Part shown: in pieces, positions 38,307-46,587 of the stretch
Position numbering within the stretch: position 1 is the stretch's first letter
How the letters are laid out: every line of letters begins with the position of its first letter
Notes under the pieces: model-generated
Seen by the model: only the letters and a program-made list of their open reading frames with translations
What the model was told of the DNA's origin: nothing
Databases searched by the model: none
Source: Pelolinea sp.
GTDB taxonomy: Bacteria > Chloroflexota > Anaerolineae > Anaerolineales > Anaerolineaceae
Reading direction: 5' to 3'
Assembly (NCBI GenBank): GCA_012797975.1
Contig: JAAZOD010000031.1
Coordinates: forward strand, 1 to 64,000
DNA length: 64,000 nt
Made by a program: the position numbers and the translations under genes

Positions 38307-39151
38307 AGAAGAAAGTTATTCCTGTCCTTGGCGTCTTTCTTTTTTTGGTTGGCTGCACCGTGGGTGGAATGACTACCACCGAAACAGCCACGCTTGTGCC
38401 ACCCACGGCAACGATTACGGTTGAACCGACCAGCACTGCCACTCCGCTCCCGCCCACAGCGACTGTTATCCCTTACACCAGCATCAGTTCACCACTGCAA
38501 AACATTTCGCTGGATGAATTGAATTCCATCAACACCAATGCATTCGATCCTCCGCCGGTCGGATTTGATGAACCGCATCAGGGCATCGATTACAGCTATT
38601 TCCGTTTCGAAAATACCGTCATGACCGATATCGACGGGATTGAAGGGTTGGAAATCCTTTCCGTACTGGATGGCACGGTTTCCACAGTGATTACTGACCG
38701 CATGCCATACGGGAACGCGGTCATCATCGAAACGCCGCTTGACTTGCTGCCTGCGGAATGGCTGAATGCCATGAATCTGCCGCAGATCGCCCCCACCATC
38801 GTACCTGACCCACGCCATAACTGCCCTGACCTGGCTGACAGCTCGTCTTGGGATAATGCCCATCGCTCGCTGTATCTCATCTATGCGCACATGAAAAATG
38901 CTCCTCAATTGGTGGTCGGCCAGCAGGTGAAAAGTGGAGAGGTGATCGGCTTAGTTGGCAGCACCGGAGATTCCACCAATCCTCATCTGCATTTCGAAAT
39001 CCGTCTGGGTCCGGGAGGGGTCACTTTTCCAAGCATGGCAAAATATGATACGCGAGCCAGCATGGAAGAAATGGCCAATTATTGCACCTGGCGCTTGAGC
39101 AACCGCTTCGAAGTAATCGACCCTGGTTTATTGCTGCAATTCAGACCCTGA
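38303..39151 (+). CDS. M23-family (LytM-like) peptidase lipoprotein
   Basis: 282 residues. The signal peptide KKKVIPVLGVFLFLVGC ends in a lipobox Cys near residue 17, so a membrane-anchored lipoprotein is expected. A Pro/Thr-rich linker (about 24-60) follows. The M23 zinc ligands are recognisable: His and Asp in PHQGIDYSY, and HLHFEIRLG, with YAHM between. An insertion of about 60 residues splits the fold. It probably cleaves peptidoglycan peptides or acts as a binding scaffold. It overlaps the DUF1015 stop by 4 bp. Confidence 0.85.
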   Translation: MKKKVIPVLGVFLFLVGCTVGGMTTTETATLVPPTATITVEPTSTATPLPPTATVIPYTSISSPLQNISLDELNSINTNAFDPPPVGFDEPHQGIDYSYFRFENTVMTDIDGIEGLEILSVLDGTVSTVITDRMPYGNAVIIETPLDLLPAEWLNAMNLPQIAPTIVPDPRHNCPDLADSSSWDNAHRSLYLIYAHMKNAPQLVVGQQVKSGEVIGLVGSTGDSTNPHLHFEIRLGPGGVTFPSMAKYDTRASMEEMANYCTWRLSNRFEVIDPGLLLQFRP

Positions 39152-39163
39152 TCGAGTTCGGAT

Positions 39164-40303
39164 ATGACTACCCTGCCTGAGAAAGTAGAAGCGTACTGCC
39201 ATTCACTTGGGTTCATCCTGGTGGGAGCAATCCCCCCTGTTGATTTACAATATTTTTCTCTTTATCAACGATGGATTGAAAGGGGCTGCCAGGCAGGAAT
39301 GCACTATCTGAGCGGTGAGCATGCCCTGTACCAGCGGGAAAATCCATGCCATGTGATGCCTTCTTGCCAGTCGATCCTCGTTCTGGCATACCCCTATCCA
39401 CCCACCACGCTAGCTGATCTTGAAAAGCAAAAGTTTCCCTTTTCCATCGCAGCATATGCACAGGTGGAAGATTATCACCTTTTCCTTCCACGACTTTTAG
39501 CACAGATCGTGCAGTTCATGCAGGAGCAGACGGATCAATCTTTTCAAAGCATGATTTTTACAGATAGCGGGCCTTTGTTGGAAAGGGAAATCGCAACTCG
39601 AGCAGGGTTGGGCTGGATCGGAAAAAATTCTTGCCTCATTAACCGGAGATTTGGTTCCAATTTTTTTCTTTCGGAAATCTTGCTAGATTTTTCTCTTGTC
39701 AAACCAACCGCCCTTCCCGAGGTTTCTCCGGACCGCTGCGGCAATTGCCAGCGTTGTATTGAGATTTGCCCGACCCATTGCATTCAAAGTGACCGCACAC
39801 TGGATGCGGGAAGATGTATTTCTTACCTGACCATTGAAAACAAGGGTGAAATTCCCATCTTGCTCCGATCTTCGCTTGGCAATCACCTTTTCGGATGCGA
39901 TCTCTGTCAGCAATGTTGTCCGTGGAATCAAAAAAAGAGCAGCAGTTCAACCATGCAGCGATCGCCAAATTCCCCGGAGGATTTTCTCCAGGAAATTTCT
40001 GCCATGGATATTCTCAATGAGGTTGAATTCAAAAAGAAATTCGCTTCGTCCCCCATTTGCCGGGCAAAGCGCAGAGGGTTCTATCGGAATCTGGCGGTCG
40101 TGTTAGGAAACCAGAAGAAAATGTCTTCTGGTCCAATCCTGTTCAATCTGCTGCACGACCAGGACGCGCTCGTTCGACAGCACGCCGCCTGGGCATTAGG
40201 TTGTATGCCCCAAAGATCCGTTCACAGTGAATTAAAAGCAGCTCTGCAATCAGAAACGGAGCAGAGTGTGATTCAAGAAATAGAATTGGCCTTGAAGCAA
40301 TAA
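39164..40303 (+). CDS. queG: Epoxyqueuosine reductase
   Basis: 379 residues. The cobalamin-binding reductase region holds FTDSGPLLEREIATRAGLGWIGKNSCLI. Two [4Fe-4S] clusters come from CGNCQRCIEICP and CDLCQQCCPWN. A HEAT-like C-terminal repeat (DALVRQHAAWALGCM) follows. It performs the last step of queuosine synthesis, reducing the epoxide on the tRNA base. queA is also in this window at 60.6 kb but in another operon. It starts 12 bp after the M23 gene. Confidence 0.95.
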   Translation: MTTLPEKVEAYCHSLGFILVGAIPPVDLQYFSLYQRWIERGCQAGMHYLSGEHALYQRENPCHVMPSCQSILVLAYPYPPTTLADLEKQKFPFSIAAYAQVEDYHLFLPRLLAQIVQFMQEQTDQSFQSMIFTDSGPLLEREIATRAGLGWIGKNSCLINRRFGSNFFLSEILLDFSLVKPTALPEVSPDRCGNCQRCIEICPTHCIQSDRTLDAGRCISYLTIENKGEIPILLRSSLGNHLFGCDLCQQCCPWNQKKSSSSTMQRSPNSPEDFLQEISAMDILNEVEFKKKFASSPICRAKRRGFYRNLAVVLGNQKKMSSGPILFNLLHDQDALVRQHAAWALGCMPQRSVHSELKAALQSETEQSVIQEIELALKQ

Positions 40304-40337
40304 AAAAAGCCCGATCTCACTATCGGGCTTTTTGTTT
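40304..40337. terminator. Bidirectional intrinsic terminator, queG / LysM gene
   Basis: 12-bp perfect stem (AAAAAGCCCGAT, 40304-40315, with 40322-40333), 6-base loop, A-rich on the left and T-rich on the right, between converging genes. Confidence 0.88.
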
Positions 40338-41027
40338 TTATTGAGCCAGGGTGCTGGTTGGTGCAAAGGTTGGAGTTGGTGTCACCAAGTTCACCCGGAT
40401 AGTCAAGACGATCCCTACCGCAATATTATCCTGATCGGTGATTATCTTCTTATTCAATGCCAGAATATCATCGATGGTAGTGTTGAATTTGCTTGCGATC
40501 GAGGCAAGCGTATCGCCGGATTGCACCGTATAACTGATCTTGGTGCCTGACTTGGTATCGGAGGGCACATTGGTGGGGGTCGGCAACGACTGCCCTGGTG
40601 CAGGTATTAAAATCTTATCGCCCGGCACAATAGGACATGTGCCGTCGGTGAAATTGTTGATGGCAAGCAAGGTAAGAAAATCGACATCGAAATTCTGTGC
40701 AATGCCCCAGCAGCTATCGTTTTCCTTCACTTCATATTCAAAAGGCCCGCTAGGAGTGGTGGTGAGAGTGGGTTCAGGAGTGAATGTTTCCGTAGGAATA
40801 AGACTGGCGGTTGGAGACATGACCGGTGTAGGTGGCATGGTACTGGTCGGGGTTGGTTTCTTGGAGAACAAGGAGAAAGAGAATCCTCCTCCGGCTATCC
40901 AAAGCACGATCATCAAGATACCGATGACCACCAGAATGATAGCAAGAACTGTCAGCACCATGAGCATGGAGCGTTTCTTTCCATTCCCCCCACCCATTAT
41001 GTTCTTTGTGTTTTTTCTATCTAGCAT
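40338..41027 (-). CDS. LysM-domain membrane-anchored protein
   Basis: 229 residues. A basic N-terminus and one membrane helix (about 22-46) are followed by a Pro/Thr-rich linker (52-90) and two LysM modules: about 97-145 (YEVKENDSCWGIAQNFDVDFLTLLAINNF) and about 165-215 (YTVQSGDTLASIASKFNTTIDDILALNK). LysM binds N-acetylglucosamine-containing glycans such as peptidoglycan; the topology places the modules outside the cell. No catalytic domain is visible. The start has AGGGA 5 bp upstream. It follows the DivIC-like gene by 67 bp. Confidence 0.85.
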   Translation of the reverse strand: MLDRKNTKNIMGGGNGKKRSMLMVLTVLAIILVVIGILMIVLWIAGGGFSFSLFSKKPTPTSTMPPTPVMSPTASLIPTETFTPEPTLTTTPSGPFEYEVKENDSCWGIAQNFDVDFLTLLAINNFTDGTCPIVPGDKILIPAPGQSLPTPTNVPSDTKSGTKISYTVQSGDTLASIASKFNTTIDDILALNKKIITDQDNIAVGIVLTIRVNLVTPTPTFAPTSTLAQ

Positions 41028-41094
41028 TTTTCCCTGTTTCTTTCTGGTTTTTACAGCTTTCGTACCTTATTGTACTCGATTTTGTCAACCCGAT

Positions 41095-41475
41095 TTATTG
41101 GCTGCCAAAGAGAAACCTTTTCCAGATCTGCCAGTTTTCAGTTAAGGAAGGCGTAGGGGTAGCCGGCAAAGCAGATTGCCCGCTTTGTGCGCTGGGGGTC
41201 ACCGGCACGATAACCTCGTCTCCGGGCAAAGCCATGTGCGCTTCTCCCCTTGCCCAATCCTCTACCGCATTATCCCCCGTTGCATAAGCAATTTGGGTGC
41301 GCAGCGCAATTTCTGTGCTTTGCAAACCATATACTTCGGTTGCAATCTCATCCCGCTGTTTGGCAAGTTTAAAATACTCCGATAAGCGATCATTTAATCC
41401 CAGTAACATAAAAAAGAAAGCAGCGATTAGAACGATGCTGATAACTTTTTGAGGACGCTTGGTATCACCGCTCAT
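41095..41475 (-). CDS. DivIC/FtsB-like septum formation initiator
   Basis: 126 residues: short cytoplasmic N-terminus, one membrane helix (about 11-28), then a coiled coil (RLSEYFKLAKQRDEIATEVYGLQSTEIALRTQIAYA) and a short conserved stretch ending EDWARGEAHMALPGDEV, as in the DivIC/FtsB family. A Pro/Ser-rich tail follows. It is expected to join the FtsL/FtsQ divisome complex. The message is probably leaderless (see the promoter entry). Confidence 0.82.
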   Translation of the reverse strand: MSGDTKRPQKVISIVLIAAFFFMLLGLNDRLSEYFKLAKQRDEIATEVYGLQSTEIALRTQIAYATGDNAVEDWARGEAHMALPGDEVIVPVTPSAQSGQSALPATPTPSLTENWQIWKRFLFGSQ

Positions 41476-41481
41476 GATTCA

Positions 41482-41509
41482 ATGATACTCTAGAGAGAAG
41501 GGTTGTCAA
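41482..41509 (-). promoter_or_regulatory. Sigma-70-type promoter giving a leaderless DivIC mRNA
   Basis: TTGACA (minus strand, 41504-41509), 16-bp spacer, TATCAT (41482-41487), then only 6 bp to the ATG at 41475. No ribosome binding site fits in that gap. Confidence 0.65.
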
Positions 41510-41510
41510 T

Positions 41511-41535
41511 AAAAAAACCCTATCGAAGATAGGGT
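41511..41535 (-). terminator. Intrinsic terminator of tRNA-Leu
   Basis: 8-bp stem ACCCTATC/GATAGGGT with a 3-base loop followed by seven T on the minus strand, right after the tRNA 3' end. Confidence 0.85.
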
Positions 41536-41539
41536 CTTA

Positions 41540-41624
<85 letters not shown>

Positions 41625-41641
41625 ATTTTTCTTGCTTGAGT

Positions 41642-41669
41642 ATTCTATCAAATGTATCCTGTTTGTCAA
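41642..41669 (-). promoter_or_regulatory. Promoter of tRNA-Leu
   Basis: TTGACA (41664-41669, minus strand), 16-bp spacer, TAGAAT (41642-41647), 17 bp before the mature tRNA 5' end. Confidence 0.7.
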
Positions 41670-41697
41670 CCCAAAAAACCTGATGCACAGTTTCCCA

Positions 41698-41706
41698 TGC
41701 TATAAT
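41698..41706 (+). promoter_or_regulatory. Extended -10 promoter for the 7-TM/GAF-like gene
   Basis: TGC followed by TATAAT at 41701-41706 and only 10 bp to the ATG at 41717. Nearly leaderless; no Shine-Dalgarno sequence is present. Confidence 0.55.
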
Positions 41707-41716
41707 TTTTTCATCT

Positions 41717-43114
41717 ATGGATAAAATCGCGGCTTTGTTCGCTTCAATGATTGATTTTTTAGGTTCCTCCTCCGGGTTGATCCTTCAATCCATTTTCACC
41801 ACAATACTAGTGATGTGTGCTTTCCCGCTTTTGAATGTACACAGTCAGCAGATCGATAAAAAAGACCTGTCGCGGGCGCAACGCACATTCCTTCTAATTA
41901 TTCTGTTGAATCTCGGATTGATCGGCGTTCGGCTCAATCATCTTTTTCCTATCATCGCTCTCCCTGAAAATTTTTATAACGCCTATCCGCAACTGGTGTG
42001 GTGCTGCAATCTGGTTTTGATCGGCTGGCTATGGATAAAACCTGCCAGGCAGATACAATTCTCCGTATTCAAACTCATTTTGCTGTGCACCGCCATTGTT
42101 TTTTGTTTGATTGAAACATTCCAACCCATTGAAATGCTCGTTGCTCCCATGAAGATTGAGATCCCATACACCTTGATGTGGAGGATCTTTGAGTTCATCA
42201 CTGCCCTTTTCTTATTTTTCCTTTTTCTGTTTAACACCGGAAAAGCGCAAGCCGCAGCGATTCTCTTTGCCATTCTGCAGATCCTCGGCTTGGGGGCGGA
42301 TAAAATCCTGAACGTCACTCCACTCTTCGCACAAACCTTTTCTCAACTGCTGGCATTCTTTTTCACCAGCATGATATTCGAAGCGCTCCTGTTTGATTTT
42401 TCAAACTCCGAAAAAGATATCCAATTTCCACCACCGATCCTGTCTGAAAACCAAAACGCCCTGCCCACTCTTTCGCTTACAGAATCTTGGCTGCAGACAG
42501 CGTTGGAGAGTGAATCTTCCGTGGTACCATTTGCATTATGTAAAGCGCTCGCAGCCACGGTTTGTGCCGATTCCTGTCTGATCATCCAGCAGGAAACAAC
42601 AAGACCGGAAATGAAAGTGATTTGCGGTTACTCGCTGACCCGCCAAAAAAGGATCCTGCCGCAAGCATTGACGCTCACCGAAGAGATCATCACTCAAAAA
42701 AAATCTGTGCTGCTTCATCAGGAAGAAACTTTTCCTGTCTGGATCAAGGTATTGATGCGATCAGTCCACCAAATCGATGCCGAATCAGCCTGGTATGTCC
42801 CTTTGGATGGATTTGCTGAAAAATATTTGCTGGTTTTCCTCTCCAAAAAGGATCAATGGTCGGAACCTCACCGGAAGTATTTCAAGAAGATCATGCCCGA
42901 TCTGGTACAATTCTTGCATAAATATTTCAGTGAAGAACATCACCAACTTCCGGAAAAAGGGCCATCAAAGACCAGTCAAAATCCGTTTCTGGATCTGATG
43001 CGTACGGAGATCAATCAGACCAAAGATATTCATCAAGTGGAAGCGGAACTGCAATTGGCTCTTGAGGAATATAATCGTATCCGCAAAATTCTGGAAGAAC
43101 GTGGAATAGGATAA
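41717..43114 (+). CDS. Seven-helix membrane protein with GAF-like region, unknown function
   Basis: 465 residues; I do not recognise a named family. Seven hydrophobic helices lie between residues about 15 and 232 (e.g. LILQSIFTTILVMCAFPLL, FLLIILLNLGLIG, FAQTFSQLLAFFFTSMIF). Residues about 255-405 look like a degenerate GAF domain (LCKALAATVCADSCLIIQQ, then SAWYVPLDG). A C-terminal coiled coil (425-462) follows. This is the layout of a 7TM sensor that has lost, or never had, a kinase output. It lies 7 bp before the LCP gene, so a link to envelope sensing is plausible. Confidence 0.75.
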   Translation: MDKIAALFASMIDFLGSSSGLILQSIFTTILVMCAFPLLNVHSQQIDKKDLSRAQRTFLLIILLNLGLIGVRLNHLFPIIALPENFYNAYPQLVWCCNLVLIGWLWIKPARQIQFSVFKLILLCTAIVFCLIETFQPIEMLVAPMKIEIPYTLMWRIFEFITALFLFFLFLFNTGKAQAAAILFAILQILGLGADKILNVTPLFAQTFSQLLAFFFTSMIFEALLFDFSNSEKDIQFPPPILSENQNALPTLSLTESWLQTALESESSVVPFALCKALAATVCADSCLIIQQETTRPEMKVICGYSLTRQKRILPQALTLTEEIITQKKSVLLHQEETFPVWIKVLMRSVHQIDAESAWYVPLDGFAEKYLLVFLSKKDQWSEPHRKYFKKIMPDLVQFLHKYFSEEHHQLPEKGPSKTSQNPFLDLMRTEINQTKDIHQVEAELQLALEEYNRIRKILEERGIG

Positions 43115-43121
43115 GAATATT

Positions 43122-44150
43122 GTGAATAAATCCATCATACGCTATGGATCAGCAGCATTGGCTGTTCTGTTGATCCTGACTTTTACTGCTGGCTGTTCCA
43201 TTATCGGATCAACGCTCGGATTCACCACAAAAGCAACCCCGGAAGTCCGTTTATTGGCCGATAAAAGCAGCAATGATGCTGAACCGACCCCCTTTCAACC
43301 GTTCTTGAGCACACCGGTCCCCACCTCCGCTCCGATTGTGATCACGGATACACTTGTTCCCAATAAGGGGTATTCCAAACCGGATGGTCAAATCAATGTT
43401 CTCTTGCTTGGATCTGACTGGCGGGCAGACAGCGGTTACCGAACGGATGTGATCATGCTGGTTTCTTTCTATACCAAAGAAGAAAAGATCAGCATTGTTT
43501 CCTTCCCGCGCGACCTGTGGGTTTCCATCCCCGGTGTTGGAGAACAACGCATCAATACTGCGCAGGCATATGGAGGTTTCCCATTAACCCAAAAAACCTT
43601 TGCATACAACTTTGGCACCAGCGTGGATCATTACATGATGACCAATTTCAACGGTTTTCTGAGCATCATCGACACGCTGGGCGGAATTGAGATCAACGCC
43701 GCCCAAAATCTTTACGACCGCTGCGACCTTTCTTATTCGCATGGTGGCTATTGCTCTGTCGGACCCGGTCCGGTCACCCTCGATAGCGAAATGGCGCTCT
43801 GGTATGTTCGTTCCCGTTACACCTCCAGTGATTTTTACCGGATGGACCGGGCGCGCGAGGTCATAATGGGCATCTTGCGCAAGATCGTCAGTTTAGATGG
43901 CGTTGCCCGGGCCGGAGATATCTACAACACCCTGTCAAGCAGCGTGGTAACCGACCTCTCCCTTTCTGATATCGTGCCTTTGATCACACTGGCAGCCAAG
44001 GTGATGAACGACTCATCCAAGATCACCATGTATGAGATCGGAGAATCGCAGGTCACCGCGTATGTTATGCCTTCCAGCGGTGCGAATGTGCTGTTGCCGA
44101 ATTACGATGCTATCTGGCAGATACTGAAAACAGCCCTGTTCACTCCCTAA
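43122..44150 (+). CDS. LytR-CpsA-Psr (LCP) family protein
   Basis: 342 residues from a GTG start with AGGATAAG upstream. An N-terminal lipobox-like signal (LLILTFTAGC) is followed by a Thr/Pro-rich linker. The LCP domain begins near residue 90: INVLLLGSDWRADSGYRTDVIMLVS, then VSFPRDLWVSIPGVGEQRINTAQAYGG, and LGGIEINAAQNLYD. LCP proteins transfer polyprenyl-phosphate-linked glycopolymers onto peptidoglycan or protein. That makes it a candidate last step for the glycan made by the 7-23 kb genes, though it is distant. Confidence 0.93.
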   Translation: MNKSIIRYGSAALAVLLILTFTAGCSIIGSTLGFTTKATPEVRLLADKSSNDAEPTPFQPFLSTPVPTSAPIVITDTLVPNKGYSKPDGQINVLLLGSDWRADSGYRTDVIMLVSFYTKEEKISIVSFPRDLWVSIPGVGEQRINTAQAYGGFPLTQKTFAYNFGTSVDHYMMTNFNGFLSIIDTLGGIEINAAQNLYDRCDLSYSHGGYCSVGPGPVTLDSEMALWYVRSRYTSSDFYRMDRAREVIMGILRKIVSLDGVARAGDIYNTLSSSVVTDLSLSDIVPLITLAAKVMNDSSKITMYEIGESQVTAYVMPSSGANVLLPNYDAIWQILKTALFTP

Positions 44151-44153
44151 TAC

Positions 44154-44182
44154 TTGACGAAACTCTCTAGAATAGATACACT
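44154..44182 (+). promoter_or_regulatory. Sigma-70-type promoter for the recombinase homologue
   Basis: TTGACG (44154-44159), 17-bp spacer, TACACT (44177-44182), about 31 bp before the ATG at 44214. It begins 3 bp after the LCP stop codon, so this gene can be expressed apart from the LCP gene. Confidence 0.55.
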
Positions 44183-44213
44183 TTCCATAACTATACGCAA
44201 TATGGAGGATGAT

Positions 44214-45131
44214 ATGTCATCTGCCAATGGGAATTTGTCGTTCATTGACAAAAACACTTCACTGCAACCCGCCATTCAAACCTGGAAAATCTATCTGCGC
44301 GATCAAAATAAATCCATGTACACGGTGAAAGCATTTGAAGGAGATCTAAAATTGCTCTCTTCTTTCCTGCCTGCGGATAAGACCATCGGAAACATCACCA
44401 CCAATGAGTTGCAGCATTTTTTGGATTGGGTCAACAATGGGCGTGGAAAGGGCGTCCCCTGCTCCCCCAAGAGTCTCAGCCGGCGGATCACCACCATTAA
44501 ATCCTTCTTCAACTGGCTTTTTGTGAATGGTCGCATTCCCTCCGATCCGGCAGAAAAAATCCTTCAGAAGAGCGTGATCAGCCCCGTGCCGGAGGTGCTC
44601 ACCGATGATGAACAGATCCTCGCCCTGGCAGCAGCCGCAGAGATGAGCGAACAGGAAAATCCCGATACCCGCCCTTATGCCCTGTTCAAATTGTTGCTGG
44701 AAACTGGCATCAAAAAGAGCGAGTGTTTGAATATCCGGCTCCAACATATCGATGAAAGCGACCCGCAAAACCCATTCCTGTTCGTGCGCTATACCGAAGC
44801 CAAAGACCGCAACAAGGAACGCAAGATACCGCTGACTCCCGCCTGGGTGCAGTTCTACAAACGCTATTTGGCACAATACAAGCCGGAAGATATTGTTTTT
44901 CCATGGTCACCCCGCAGACTGGAATACATCCTGGAAGATATCAGCAAGGCAGCTCATCTGGAAAAACATATTTCCTTCAGCATGTGCCGCTGGACCTGTG
45001 CACTGAACGCGTTTCGCAAAGGTGTTGAGCACGATCTTATCCGTCAGCGGCTGGGCATTTCCAAAATCCAATGGCGTGAGATCGATATGAAGTTACAGCA
45101 GTTGGATAAAACAACCGGCGCTTCTATCTGA
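44214..45131 (+). CDS. Catalytically degenerate tyrosine recombinase (XerC/D-like fold)
   Basis: 305 residues from ATG 44214, which has GGAGG 5 bp upstream. Residues about 15-115 match the SAM-like core-binding domain (YTVKAFEGDLKLLSSFL, then SRRITTIKSFFNWLFVNG). Residues about 128-292 match the catalytic fold in length and pattern. However, the active site is altered: the first Arg is Lys167 (GIKKSE), the H-x-x-R motif is SMCR (Ser256, Arg259 kept), the third His is Ile282 (LGIS), and the Tyr position is Asp291. Lys197 remains. Strand cleavage should be impossible; DNA binding may persist. The frame is intact. The 3' end overlaps tilS by 8 bp. Confidence 0.82.
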   Translation: MSSANGNLSFIDKNTSLQPAIQTWKIYLRDQNKSMYTVKAFEGDLKLLSSFLPADKTIGNITTNELQHFLDWVNNGRGKGVPCSPKSLSRRITTIKSFFNWLFVNGRIPSDPAEKILQKSVISPVPEVLTDDEQILALAAAAEMSEQENPDTRPYALFKLLLETGIKKSECLNIRLQHIDESDPQNPFLFVRYTEAKDRNKERKIPLTPAWVQFYKRYLAQYKPEDIVFPWSPRRLEYILEDISKAAHLEKHISFSMCRWTCALNAFRKGVEHDLIRQRLGISKIQWREIDMKLQQLDKTTGASI

Positions 45132-46557
45132 TCCTTTGAAGCTGTAAATGCCATATCCGGCTTGTTTTGGCATGAAGACGAGCAGCATGCGCCGGCTGGA
45201 ACCCTGTGATCCACAAGACCGATTCATTGATGACGAGAAGCGGCCATTTTTTTCGAAGCGCCACGGGCACTTTCTTATTCGTGAAAAAATCGGATACCTT
45301 GATCTGTTTTCCACCCATTCCCAAAGGTGCAAATCGGTCACCTGCATAGAACGGGCGTATCGTTGCCTGTGCAGAAGTGATCGCATCCGCGTCCAGATAC
45401 GCTTCCCAAAGAAAATTCCCAACCCAGTCCGGCTTTTTGAAATTCCCGACCGGCTCAATCTTGCCGGTCAGGAAAAAATCAGGAGAAATTTTCACCTGAA
45501 AAGGATCTACCATCGAAAAAGTTTGCTGTTCATCACATTGTGGAAACACACCAGCGCAGGATGGTGCTTCTTGTTTGGTCAGGACCAAACGCTCATTTTC
45601 GAGAAAGGCATGCAGATGGTTCGGCAAGGAAATATGCCGGGTGATGGTGGGTTGATGGGCGAAATCCACAACAGCCATGATAGTGGCAAAATCAATTTGA
45701 TCCTGTTCACCCTCTCTCAATTTGCTCAAAGCGTTTTGGACCACTGCTTTTTGAGCCCCCTTCTCCTGCGCAAGTAAACTTGACCGCTGAATTTCCAGTG
45801 TATCTTCAGAAACAGAGCGGATCAGTTCAGCGCTGATCTGCCCGTAACTTTTCCCCAAAAAATCCCAATCGTCCTGCACAATATCCGCCAGATGCAGCAC
45901 ATTGGCTTTCACAGCCGGATTGTATGTCTCCAGGAGTGGGATCAATTCATGCCGAACACGGTTGCGGAAGTAGGTCCGGTCCTGGTTGCTGGCATCCTGC
46001 ACAGGAACCAATCCTTCACTTTTACAGTACGCATCAATCTCTTCACGCCAGGTATTCAAGAGTGGTCTGACCAGGGGAATAGAAGGGTGAAAAGCGCTTT
46101 TACTGCACAGGTGCATTCCGGTCAACCCGTTCAAACCGCTACCGCGCAATATATGCATCAGAACAGTCTCCACCTGGTCATCGGCAGTATGTGCGATAAG
46201 CACAGCCCGGGCATGAATGTGCTGTGCCGTTTGGAATAAAAAATGATACCGCTGCGTCCGCGCCATTTCTTCAATGGAACGGTTTTCTTCCTCCGCCATT
46301 TTTTGAATGGGCTTCGCACTTTGATAGAAATCAAGGCCAAGGTCCGCAGCCATTTGTTTTACAAACCTGCAATCACGGGCAGATTCTGGGCGCAGTTGAT
46401 GATCAAAATGGGCAAATGCCATCTTCCAGTTCAGCTTGCATAAAGCATGTGCCAACGCCAGCGAATCAGGCCCTCCCGACACCCCCACCAACAGCAGGTC
46501 ATCAGGTGTGAATCCCGCTTTCATCAGGTTCGTGCGGACTTCCGTTTCAATGGTCAC
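45124..46557 (-). CDS. tilS: tRNA(Ile)-lysidine synthase
   Basis: 477 residues. The PP-loop VGVSGGPDSLALAHAL (about 23-38), HFDHQLRPES and the TilS C-terminal domain near 385-460 (FYAGDRFAPLGMGGKQIKVSDFF) are present. It modifies C34 of the AUA-reading tRNA-Ile. It starts 30 bp after the mutL stop. Its 3' end runs 8 bp into the converging recombinase-homologue gene. Confidence 0.94.
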   Translation of the reverse strand: MTIETEVRTNLMKAGFTPDDLLLVGVSGGPDSLALAHALCKLNWKMAFAHFDHQLRPESARDCRFVKQMAADLGLDFYQSAKPIQKMAEEENRSIEEMARTQRYHFLFQTAQHIHARAVLIAHTADDQVETVLMHILRGSGLNGLTGMHLCSKSAFHPSIPLVRPLLNTWREEIDAYCKSEGLVPVQDASNQDRTYFRNRVRHELIPLLETYNPAVKANVLHLADIVQDDWDFLGKSYGQISAELIRSVSEDTLEIQRSSLLAQEKGAQKAVVQNALSKLREGEQDQIDFATIMAVVDFAHQPTITRHISLPNHLHAFLENERLVLTKQEAPSCAGVFPQCDEQQTFSMVDPFQVKISPDFFLTGKIEPVGNFKKPDWVGNFLWEAYLDADAITSAQATIRPFYAGDRFAPLGMGGKQIKVSDFFTNKKVPVALRKKWPLLVINESVLWITGFQPAHAARLHAKTSRIWHLQLQRIR

Positions 46558-46587
46558 ACTGCGATTATAGCATTCTTGAAATCGAAC

